6,579 nucleotides of DNA from Syntrophothermus sp. UBA1445 (GCA_002329495.1 DCTH01000021.1:6494-13072), one strand, 5' to 3'; positions 1 to 4,691 are shown, numbered from the stretch's first letter. Notes: generated by a model from the sequence alone, not told the origin. Made by a program: numbers and translations.

Positions 1-161
1 ACTACGCAGCGTATATCGTCCATTGCCTGGACTACTCCAGCGGCATCGTAGATTTCCTGCCAGACCTCATGATTAAGAGTATTAAATTGTTGGGCGCGGT
101 TTAACGTTACAATCGCGACCTTGTCCTCTCTGTTAATGAGGAGATGTTTGAAATCAGCCAT
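1..161 (-). CDS. Enoyl-CoA hydratase/isomerase (crotonase family), N-terminal fragment
   Basis: The gene runs off the left edge; only the first 53 codons are present. The peptide begins MADFKHLLINREDKVAIVTL and continues with NRAQQFNTLNHEVW. This is the characteristic crotonase N-terminus, a beta-hairpin followed by a motif of the type V-A-x-x-T-L-N-R-P-x-x-x-N-A-L-N. Here Ala replaces the usual Pro and Thr replaces the usual Ala. Family members hydrate or isomerise enoyl-CoA thioesters in the cytoplasm, usually in beta-oxidation or butyrate metabolism. The start is the ATG at 161-159, preceded on the minus strand by AAAGGAG with a 10-nt spacer. The oxyanion-hole glycine and the catalytic Glu region lie outside the window, so hydratase, isomerase and other crotonase activities cannot be told apart. 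An acyl-CoA dehydrogenase at the other end of the window fits a beta-oxidation role. Confidence 0.85.
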   Translation of the reverse strand, partial: MADFKHLLINREDKVAIVTLNRAQQFNTLNHEVWQEIYDAAGVVQAMDDIRCV

Positions 162-185
162 TATTGTCCAACTCCTTTGTAATTT

Positions 186-219
186 GTTGCGCTTACATTA
201 TTGTACCATGCCGCGCAAC
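186..219. repeat. Inverted repeat bracketing the -10 element (possible operator)
   Basis: GTTGCGC (186-192) and GCGCAAC (213-219) are perfect 7-bp inverted copies, 20 bp apart. Their centre (about 202.5) falls exactly on the predicted TACAAT hexamer. Arms spaced about 27 bp centre to centre around a core promoter could bind a dimeric repressor, but this is inference from position and symmetry only. A hairpin in the minus-strand transcript is unlikely, because the predicted start near 193 leaves one arm outside the RNA. Confidence 0.35.
200..208 (-). promoter_or_regulatory. Probable extended -10 promoter for the enoyl-CoA hydratase gene
   Basis: On the minus strand the sequence TGGTACAAT gives a TACAAT -10 hexamer (205-200) with the TGn extension just upstream. 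No good -35 hexamer sits 16-18 bp upstream, which is compatible with an extended -10 promoter. Transcription would start near 193 and leave a leader of about 30 nt before the ATG at 161. The promoter lies between the sspH terminator and the gene, as expected for an independent unit. Confidence 0.5.
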
Positions 220-220
220 T

Positions 221-259
221 AAAAACCGGCGATAAAGTCTAAAACTGTATCGCCGGTTT
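221..259 (-). terminator. Rho-independent terminator of sspH
   Basis: AAACCGGCGATA (223-234) and TATCGCCGGTTT (248-259) form a perfect 12-bp stem with a 13-nt loop. Read on the minus strand, the stem ends in a run of five T (225-221), as in an intrinsic terminator. It lies about 20 bp past the sspH stop and separates that gene from the hydratase gene. Confidence 0.85.
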
Positions 260-281
260 AAGGGGACCAGGGGCTTATGTC

Positions 282-521
282 TTATGCTCTGATTACCGGA
301 GATTGCCTGGATAGCCACCCGGTCGGGTACTGGTCTTCCAGATCCGGAAGGTCTACTTCCACCAGTTCTGATATTGGAACCACGGCTTCCTGATTGCTGT
401 TAAGGTATCTGATCCGGGCCGAACTCCCGCTTACTGATTCCACCCATACGGCGGCGGTATTGTGTACCAGCGCGGTAGGGTCGGATGATTCCATGATTTC
501 AGTCAGCCTGTCGAGATCCAT
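282..521 (-). CDS. sspH: Small acid-soluble spore protein, H type (SspH family)
   Basis: This 79-residue protein starts MDLDRLTEIMESSDPTALVH. The pattern of an N-terminal helix ending in I-M-E-S, then a V-W-V-E-S-V strand (26-31), an A-R-I-R-Y-L segment and V-V-P-I-S-E-L-V-E (47-55) matches the H-type SASP family (Pfam SspH). Members are made in the forespore late in sporulation and are packed in the spore core; they are minor and differ from the alpha/beta DNA-coating SASPs. The usual length is near 60 residues, so about 20 residues after the conserved ELVE block (VDLPDLEDQYPTGWLSRQ and the final six) are an extension. The start ATG at 521 has AAGGGAG upstream with 8 nt of spacing. The gene is monocistronic, with a sigma-G-like promoter upstream and a strong terminator downstream. 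It is the best evidence that the host forms spores. Confidence 0.85.
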   Translation of the reverse strand: MDLDRLTEIMESSDPTALVHNTAAVWVESVSGSSARIRYLNSNQEAVVPISELVEVDLPDLEDQYPTGWLSRQSPVIRA

Positions 522-547
522 TCACATTACTCCCTTCGTTTTTTGTA

Positions 548-578
548 TAGCATGTCTCAGGAAGGCCTCAATTATTAC
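548..578 (-). promoter_or_regulatory. Possible sigma-G type sporulation promoter of sspH
   Basis: On the minus strand CATGCTA (554-548) fits the sigma-G -10 pattern CATNNTA. GTAATA (578-573) stands 18 nt upstream as an imperfect -35. Sigma-G promoters drive ssp genes in the forespore. The -35 match is weak, so the call rests mostly on the -10 element, its place about 25 nt before the ATG, and the identity of the gene. Confidence 0.4.
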
Positions 579-633
579 CGCGACCTGTTATGCTCTTTTT
601 AGCAGGTTTCGGATTTTTTTATTTTAACAGAAC

Positions 634-663
634 TTTACTTGGTCCCTTGGCATATGGTAGAAT
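634..663 (+). promoter_or_regulatory. Probable housekeeping promoter of the aroF-pheA leader
   Basis: TTTACT (634-639) and TAGAAT (658-663) are separated by 18 bp and resemble sigma-A -35 and -10 elements. Transcription would start near 670, just before stem I of the T-box. The region from 579 to 633 is AT-rich with a T run at 614-620; no gene is seen there. Confidence 0.5.
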
Positions 664-863
664 CAATTAATTTCATATCATCAGAAGTAATGACAGAGGA
701 AAGTAGGTTCTGGGTACTTCTCACAGGGAGGAGATGTCGCGACTGGAAGCATCTCCAGAAGGAATGAACTGAAGTTCCCTTTGGAACTCCCGGCTGAAAC
801 CTTGATGGTAAGTAGGTTGGGGCGGAGCTTTCACCGTTAAAAGAAAGGGGGTATCGGATGTTA

Positions 864-964
864 ATCCCGTACCTTGGCGAACCCAGTTAAGGGTGGTATC
901 GCGAAAGGAAGAGCCTTTCGTCCCTGGCGGACTAAAGGCTTTGTTGTTTTCATCCCGTACCTTG
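864..964 (+). repeat. 13-nt direct repeat inside the T-box leader
   Basis: ATCCCGTACCTTG occurs at 864-876 and again at 952-964, 88 nt apart, ahead of each T-box sequence. The first copy is the 3' arm of stem III, pairing with GGTATCGGAT (850-859). The second copy has no local partner. It marks the second module as a partial duplication of the first, or offers an alternative partner for the same 5' arm. Confidence 0.85.
910..942 (+). terminator. T-box module 1: terminator competing with antiterminator 889-925
   Basis: Terminator stem: AGCCTTT (912-918) with AAAGGCT (934-940), plus GTCC (920-923) with GGAC (929-932) across one mismatch. A broken U-rich tail, GTTGTTTT (943-950), follows. The competing antiterminator pairs AGGG (890-893) with CCCT (922-925) and GCGAAAGG (901-908) with CCTTTCGT (914-921), leaving the 7-nt bulge TGGTATC. 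The bulge differs from the consensus UGGNACC at one base. The poor U tract suggests a leakier stop than module 2. Confidence 0.8.
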
Positions 965-1013
965 TTAGAGTGGGGCACGAAAAGTGTCCAATAAGGGTGG
1001 TACCGCGGGTAGC

Positions 1014-1052
1014 AGGCCTCTCGTCCCTTTTTAGGAGATGAGAGGCCTTTTT
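1014..1052 (+). terminator. T-box module 2: terminator competing with antiterminator 994-1028
   Basis: AGGCCTCTC (1014-1022) pairs perfectly with GAGAGGCCT (1040-1048). The stem extends inward through the TCCCT/AGGAGA region, and five T (1048-1052) follow, making a textbook intrinsic terminator. The alternative antiterminator pairs AGGG (994-997) with CCCT (1025-1028) and GCGGG (1005-1009) with CTCGT (1020-1024), leaving the consensus bulge TGGTACC. A small hairpin at 971-990 with a GAAAA loop precedes it in the position of a stem III. Confidence 0.92.
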
Positions 1053-1085
1053 GTTTAAACAATTCAAAGTATAGGAGGAATTCAC

Positions 1086-1145
1086 ATGGGGTTTTGTTGG
1101 CGGAGAACAGTATTAAAGTTATGGGTTCTGAGGAAAGACAGGTGA
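1086..1145 (+). other. 19-codon mini-ORF at the best ribosome binding site before aroF
   Basis: AGGAGG (1073-1078) stands 7 nt before ATG 1086, an ideal arrangement. That frame encodes only [19 protein letters not shown] and stops at TGA 1143-1145. It overlaps the start of aroF in another frame. It may be a short coupling peptide, or the true aroF start disrupted by a single-base difference in the GGGGTTTT run at 1088-1095. No homology can be judged at this length. Confidence 0.3.
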
Positions 1146-1915
1146 GTATTGGCCGGCTCTGTATCGGGGGTAAAGCTCCTCTGGCAGTCATTGCCGGGCC
1201 CTGTGCGGTGGAGAACGAGCAGATGCTGCGAGAGACTGCCAGACAGGTGACCCAGGCCGGCGCGCAGATGATTCGGGGAGGGGCCTTCAAGCCCAGGAGC
1301 TCGCCCTATAGCTTCCAGGGGTTGGGACTGCCGGGTCTGAAGATACTGCACCGGATAGGTCAGGAGATGCGAGTCCCGGTGGTTACCGAGGTTCTGGACA
1401 GCGGTGACGTCGATATGGTTGCTGAGTATGCTGATGTCCTCCAGGTGGGGGCTCGCAATATGCAGAACTTCGCGCTGCTGAGGAAACTGGGAACTATCGA
1501 CAAACCGGTGATACTTAAACGGGGTCTGGCAGCCACCATCGAAGAGTGGCTGTTGGCGGCGGAATACATCATGGTGGGTGGTAATGAGAAGGTGATTCTG
1601 TGCGAGCGGGGTATCCGCACCCATGAACACTGGACCCGTAATACTCTGGATCTATCCGCCGTTGCGGTGGTTAAAAACCGTTCCAACCTGCCAATAATAG
1701 TGGACCCCAGTCATGCCACCGGTCATACCCATTTGGTGGCACCGATGGCCAGGGCCGCCGTAGCCGCTGGCGCGGATGGCTTGATGATAGAGGTCCATCC
1801 CTGTCCGGAAAAGGCCATGTCTGACGGGCAGCAGTCCTTGACTCCGAATCAGTTTCAGAAGCTGATGACCGAACTGTCCCGGGTGGCGGCTGCGGTAGGG
1901 AGGTGCGATATATGA
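1094..1915 (+). CDS. aroF: 3-deoxy-7-phosphoheptulonate (DAHP) synthase, core-only type I
   Basis: The enzyme condenses phosphoenolpyruvate with erythrose 4-phosphate, the first step of aromatic amino acid synthesis, in the cytoplasm. Motifs (numbered from TTG 1094): IAGPCAVEN with metal-ligand Cys37, [18 protein letters not shown] (61-78), [10 protein letters not shown] (117-126), LKRG with Lys142, LCERGIRT (169-176), DPSH with His207, EVHP with Glu233 and SDGQQSL with Asp244. All four expected metal ligands are present. At 273 residues it lacks the N-terminal ferredoxin-like domain of Thermotoga-type enzymes and carries no fused chorismate mutase. The start is uncertain: the frame opens with TTG TTG at 1094/1097, 15-18 nt from AGGAGG, with a further ATG at 1121; the well-spaced ATG 1086 is out of frame. 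It follows the T-box leader and overlaps pheA by 4 nt. Function is secure; only the N-terminus is in doubt. Confidence 0.95.
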   Translation: MLAENSIKVMGSEERQVSIGRLCIGGKAPLAVIAGPCAVENEQMLRETARQVTQAGAQMIRGGAFKPRSSPYSFQGLGLPGLKILHRIGQEMRVPVVTEVLDSGDVDMVAEYADVLQVGARNMQNFALLRKLGTIDKPVILKRGLAATIEEWLLAAEYIMVGGNEKVILCERGIRTHEHWTRNTLDLSAVAVVKNRSNLPIIVDPSHATGHTHLVAPMARAAVAAGADGLMIEVHPCPEKAMSDGQQSLTPNQFQKLMTELSRVAAAVGRCDI

Positions 1916-2736
1916 AACGGTATGCGGTTTTGGGGCCTCCCGGAACCTATTCTGAGGATGCTGCGCGGTCTTACTGGAACGAACCGCGGGACCTGATCTA
2001 CGTTCCTGAAATAAGCCAGGTGTTTGACCTGGTCAGGGAGGAGAAGGCCGATGAAGGCCTGGTTCCCATCTATAACAGCCTGGCGGGAACGATTGGGGTC
2101 ACCATGACCAATCTCATACGGCATGAACTGTATATTGGGGGAGAGTGGGTACTGCCGGTGAGGCACTGTCTTATGGCCCGCGAAATCATGGATCCTGCTC
2201 AGGTGGAAGTGGTTATCTCTCAGCCGGAAGCATTCCTGCAGTGTCAGGGATTTCTGGCCCGGCAGCTGCCCAACGCCCGCCGGGAGATAGTGAACAGCAC
2301 CGGACAGGCGGCCAGTTACATCAGACAGGAACATCGCAAAGCGGCGGCGATCGGATCCCGGAGAGCAGCTGAGGTCTACGGCTTGTATGTTATTGCCAAC
2401 ACCCTGGAGGATGATATAGAGAACCGGACTACCTTTATCAACATTCAGAAAGCCCCTTTGACTAAAGGCGATAAAACTTCAATCCTGTTTGGACTTCAGG
2501 ACCAGCCCGGCTCACTTTACCGGGCCCTGGAGGTCTTCGCCCGGCGGGAGGTGAACCTGTCCCGACTGGAATCAAGGCCTCGCCCGGCCATTGATCACGA
2601 TTATGTTTTTTATGCTGATATTGAAGGGGGAAGTGAGGAGCCGCGGATACGGGAAGCCCTGCATGAGCTGTCAAGCCGGGCAACCTATTTCCGTTTCCTG
2701 GGTTCATATGCAAAGCACCAGTCGGTGATGAATTAG
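1912..2736 (+). CDS. pheA: Prephenate dehydratase with C-terminal ACT domain
   Basis: The enzyme converts prephenate to phenylpyruvate, the committed step to phenylalanine. The 274-residue protein opens [18 protein letters not shown], the usual LGPxGTxSExAA block. The catalytic domain covers about 1-180 and the ACT regulatory domain about 189-263, with PGSLYRAL (199-206) and the ESRP motif (220-223) that helps bind phenylalanine. Some family motifs are altered: VPIYNS (51-56) for VPIENS, SQPEA (103-107) for SHPQA, and NRTTF (171-175) where NxTRF is usual. The Asn of the first motif and the first Thr of the last are kept. The start ATG 1912 has GGGAGG (1898-1903) 8 nt upstream, inside aroF, and overlaps the aroF stop as ATGA, so the two are translationally coupled. 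A GTG at 1903 overlaps the ribosome binding site and is unlikely as a start. Chorismate mutase is not fused and must be elsewhere. Confidence 0.92.
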   Translation: MKRYAVLGPPGTYSEDAARSYWNEPRDLIYVPEISQVFDLVREEKADEGLVPIYNSLAGTIGVTMTNLIRHELYIGGEWVLPVRHCLMAREIMDPAQVEVVISQPEAFLQCQGFLARQLPNARREIVNSTGQAASYIRQEHRKAAAIGSRRAAEVYGLYVIANTLEDDIENRTTFINIQKAPLTKGDKTSILFGLQDQPGSLYRALEVFARREVNLSRLESRPRPAIDHDYVFYADIEGGSEEPRIREALHELSSRATYFRFLGSYAKHQSVMN

Positions 2737-2775
2737 CAGCCCAATCCTGAAGTTATGGCCTTGAAAACCGGCGGA

Positions 2776-3582
2776 TTATTTGAGTATCCCCAAAATGCTG
2801 TTCACCGTGTTTTGTTTGGAGTAATGTCCGTCGGTCATCTGGGTCATACTTTCCTCTTCGCCCAGGACCTTGATGCGGATTTCTGTTGGGGATAGCCCCC
2901 GGTGATTAAGCTCCAGGACCTGATCCCGCAGCCGCTGCATAAAGTCGACTTTGGCCATGAGGGCCTCCTGTCCATTAGGGACTGGACCCAATAGGCTGCA
3001 AAAGATCGTATCGACTTTCAGCCTGGCCAGTTTGAGCAAAGAATCAACTATCAGGTTATAGTCCTCGTCCGCTCTGAGGTACTTAAACCCTCGACCGCAG
3101 AATATGTCCCCCGAAAACAGCCACCGCTGCTGCGGTTCATAAAAACAGACATGGGCATCGCAGTGTCCCGGAGCATGGATGACATCGAACCGGTATTCTC
3201 CAGCACTGATCTGCTCTCCCAGCGGAAGTCCCTGCGATGGTTCCGGATATGCCCATACTGCGAGCTGATAGGGCAGAAGTTCAAGGGCCTGGGGATTATT
3301 GAGAAAAGGTAAAGCGTCACGATGGGCGTAGATCTCCGCGTTAAACTTATCCTGCACCGCCCGGTTGTTTCCGATATGATCCTCATGATGGTGGGTGTTA
3401 ATGATTTTTCTTACCCTTTCACCTTCGAGTGCGGTAAGGAGCTCGGACCTCACCCAGGCACAACTGGTATCAATCAACACGTCCTCCAGCAGAAAGGCAT
3501 GGACCTGATAGGGAACATAATCACCTATACTCCGTCCCGAGCGAATAATCTTGACCGGTCCGGTCATTGTCTGTTTAAGCAT
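2776..3582 (-). CDS. Metallo-beta-lactamase-fold hydrolase, function unknown
   Basis: This 268-residue cytoplasmic protein has no signal peptide. The MBL-fold signature is THHHEDHIGN (63-72), that is H64-x-H66-x-D68-H69, followed by HAPGH (136-140) and FSGDIF (156-161) with the bridging Asp159. These would hold a dinuclear metal centre as in glyoxalase II and related hydrolases. The place where the last metal-binding His normally stands, in a G-H-G-P-like segment, reads SLLGPVPNG (196-204), with Leu instead of His. The C-terminal region from about 205 is helical, like the C-terminal part of glyoxalase-II-like proteins. The start is the ATG at 3582 with AAAGGAG 6 nt upstream; the GTG just before it is too close to that site. 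The gene converges on pheA with 39 bp between the stops, and no clear terminator is seen there. The substrate cannot be predicted. Confidence 0.85.
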   Translation of the reverse strand: MLKQTMTGPVKIIRSGRSIGDYVPYQVHAFLLEDVLIDTSCAWVRSELLTALEGERVRKIINTHHHEDHIGNNRAVQDKFNAEIYAHRDALPFLNNPQALELLPYQLAVWAYPEPSQGLPLGEQISAGEYRFDVIHAPGHCDAHVCFYEPQQRWLFSGDIFCGRGFKYLRADEDYNLIVDSLLKLARLKVDTIFCSLLGPVPNGQEALMAKVDFMQRLRDQVLELNHRGLSPTEIRIKVLGEEESMTQMTDGHYSKQNTVNSILGILK

Positions 3583-3732
3583 CACTTTCTCCTTTCACGG
3601 GAGCTTTCAGAAATACCTATAAATTTAGGAGTTATTCTCCAGGTGCATCGCCTAATCCTTCACAGCAATGCCGGTCCGATAGGGGACGTTATTTAAAATA
3701 CGATTACTATCCCGAAACGTCTACCTTCGCAA

Positions 3733-3758
3733 TGTTGCCCTACTTCGCGAGGGCAACA
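3733..3758. repeat. Perfect 9-bp inverted repeat (hairpin)
   Basis: TGTTGCCCT (3733-3741) and AGGGCAACA (3750-3758) are perfect inverted copies around the 8-nt loop ACTTCGCG. No T run follows on either side, so it is not a standard intrinsic terminator. It could be an operator, an intergenic repeat element or part of a small RNA. Confidence 0.6.
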
Positions 3759-3822
3759 CTATCCGCCACTTTACCGGTCGGCTTATGTCCGATGTTTTTG
3801 TGAGCTTCGCCCGCTCCGTTGC

Positions 3823-3851
3823 TTTTGCGGCGAGGTGCTATTCGGTATAAT
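3823..3851 (+). promoter_or_regulatory. Promoter of purC
   Basis: A perfect TATAAT -10 (3846-3851) lies 38 bp before the purC ATG. The -35 is poor: TTTTGC (3823-3828) at 17 bp. The expected start of transcription is near 3858, giving a leader of about 30 nt, too short for a purine riboswitch. Confidence 0.65.
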
Positions 3852-3888
3852 AATACTGCATCAATTTTTTGTGAAGGGGATAACAGTA

Positions 3889-4575
3889 ATGAAGCTTGTA
3901 TACACCGGAAAAACCAAAGACGTTTATGACCTGGGAAACGGGAACTACCTGCTGCAATTCAAGGATGATGCTACCGGAACCGATGGGGTGTTTGATCCGG
4001 GATCCAACACAGTGGGATTGACCATTGAGGGAGCCGGCCGGGCCGGTCTCAGGTTAACCAAATACTTTTTCGAGGTTCTGCAGAAAAACGGCATCCCCAC
4101 CCACTACATAGATGCCGATATTGATAAGGCCACCATGACGGTTAAAGCCGCGACCGTCTTTGGAAAAGGGTTAGAGGTTATCTGTCGTTACCGGGCGGTA
4201 GGCAGCTTTTTACGGCGGTATGGGGCATATGTTGAAGAAGGTCAGCCCTTGGATGCCTTTGTAGAGATTACCCTTAAAGACGATGAACGCCAGGACCCGC
4301 CTATCACCGAGGATGCCCTGGATATGCTGGGGATACTCTCCAAGAGTGAATACCAGGTTTTGAAAGACCTGACCCGGAGAATCAGTGGGTTGGTCAAGGA
4401 TGAGCTGGCCAAGAAAGGTATTGAACTGTATGATATAAAGTTTGAGTTTGGCCGGGTGGGCGAGAATCGGGAGATAGTATTGATCGATGAGATCTCCGGC
4501 GGGAATATGCGGGCTTACCAGGATGGACAGTACATCCCGCCGCTGGAACTGGAAAGAATCGTTCTGGAGGCATAA
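3889..4575 (+). CDS. purC: Phosphoribosylaminoimidazole-succinocarboxamide (SAICAR) synthase, divergent
   Basis: SAICAR synthase joins CAIR and aspartate with ATP in de novo purine synthesis. The 228-residue protein, near the usual length, shows YTGKTKDVYDL (5-15) at the nucleotide-binding hairpin, FKDDATG (24-30), IEGAG (46-50), GIPTHYI (68-74), CRYRAVGSFLRRYG (99-112) matching the family RNxAAGSxxKRxG block, LKDDERQDP (129-137), YDIKFEFG (181-188) and IDEISGGNMR (199-208). The last is normally DE-(I/F)-S-P-D-x-x-R, so Pro-Asp is replaced by Gly-Gly, and the AAGS block has A-V-G-S. I read it as a divergent PurC; a paralogue with another substrate is possible. The start is ATG 3889 with AAGGGGA (3874-3880) 8 nt upstream; the frame stays open back to GTG 3835, but that lies upstream of the -10. 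It has its own promoter and terminator, and no other pur genes are nearby. Confidence 0.85.
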   Translation: MKLVYTGKTKDVYDLGNGNYLLQFKDDATGTDGVFDPGSNTVGLTIEGAGRAGLRLTKYFFEVLQKNGIPTHYIDADIDKATMTVKAATVFGKGLEVICRYRAVGSFLRRYGAYVEEGQPLDAFVEITLKDDERQDPPITEDALDMLGILSKSEYQVLKDLTRRISGLVKDELAKKGIELYDIKFEFGRVGENREIVLIDEISGGNMRAYQDGQYIPPLELERIVLEA

Positions 4576-4589
4576 CCTTATCCCCGAAC

Positions 4590-4626
4590 CCGGCAGTCTG
4601 GATTGGCTTAAAATAAAGACTGTCGG
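4590..4626 (+). other. Hairpin in the 3' untranslated region of purC
   Basis: CCGGCAGTCT (4590-4599) pairs with AGACTGTCGG (4617-4626) over 10 bp including one G-U pair, with a 17-nt loop. It starts 14 nt after the purC stop and has no T run. It may protect the transcript end or be coincidental. Confidence 0.4.
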
Positions 4627-4655
4627 TTGGGCAAATAGGGCGCTGATCGCAGAAG

Positions 4656-4667
4656 GCTCGTACGAGC
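4656..4667. repeat. 12-bp perfect palindrome GCTCGTACGAGC
   Basis: The palindrome is self-complementary with no spacer and lies between the purC 3' hairpin and its terminator. Its role is unknown; it could be a dimer binding site, or chance. Confidence 0.4.
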
Positions 4668-4691
4668 ACTCAAAACTTGTTACCAATCACG

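Larger units (their letters stand above)
690..1052 (+). promoter_or_regulatory. T-box leader (tRNA-Phe type) with two antiterminator/terminator modules
   Basis: This is a tRNA-sensing riboswitch upstream of aroF-pheA. Stem I: GGTTCT (706-711) pairs with GGAACT (783-788), and GGAGATG (730-736) pairs with CATCTCC (750-756) around a loop containing ACTGGAAG, the typical apical stem I feature. The specifier loop has GTAC (714-717) on the 5' side and CTGAAG then TTC (775-777) on the 3' side. UUC means phenylalanine, in agreement with pheA downstream. Stem II is AACCT/AGGTT (798-818). A stem IIA/B pseudoknot is visible: CGG/CCG (823-825 with 834-836, including the usual CCGTTA) and CTTTC (828-832) with GAAAG (843-847). 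Stem III spans 850-873. Two T-box sequences follow, AAGGGTGGTATCGCG (889-903) and AAGGGTGGTACCGCG (993-1007), each with its own terminator. In both the tRNA-binding bulge reads UGGU, which suits a tRNA with discriminator A such as tRNA-Phe. Uncharged tRNA-Phe should favour readthrough. The T-box identity is near certain; the specifier codon is less so. Confidence 0.93.
3583..3888. other. Divergent intergenic region between the MBL gene and purC, hairpin-rich
   Basis: No convincing gene lies here. It holds the ribosome binding site of the MBL gene (about 3589-3595), a short palindromic stretch CCTATAAATTTAGG (about 3617-3630), then a cluster of hairpins at 3733-3758, 3778-3792 (TCGG/CCGA) and 3802-3816 (GAGC/GCTC), and finally the purC promoter and ribosome binding site. 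The motif CTTCGC recurs three times between 3724 and 3810. The cluster lies upstream of the predicted purC start of transcription, so it would not be in that RNA. Confidence 0.6.

Noticed and set aside
579..633. Terminator-like sequence CCTG...CAGG followed by a T run
   Set aside because: The stem needs a large asymmetric bulge, and no plus-strand gene upstream needs a terminator here.
721..1290. Long minus-strand ORF of 189 codons opposite the T-box and the aroF start
   Set aside because: It lies opposite a structured leader and a well-supported gene, has no ribosome binding site or family motif, and its composition is that of a shadow frame.
2737..2775. Shared terminator between convergent pheA and the MBL gene
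   Set aside because: Only a weak AATCC/GGATT pairing with a long loop and no T run was found.
3835..3888. 18-codon N-terminal extension of purC from GTG 3835
   Set aside because: It begins upstream of the TATAAT -10, so it would not be transcribed from that promoter, and ATG 3889 has a well-placed ribosome binding site and fits the family N-terminus.
3831..3888. Purine riboswitch before purC
   Set aside because: The leader after the predicted start is only about 30 nt and shows no three-stem aptamer.
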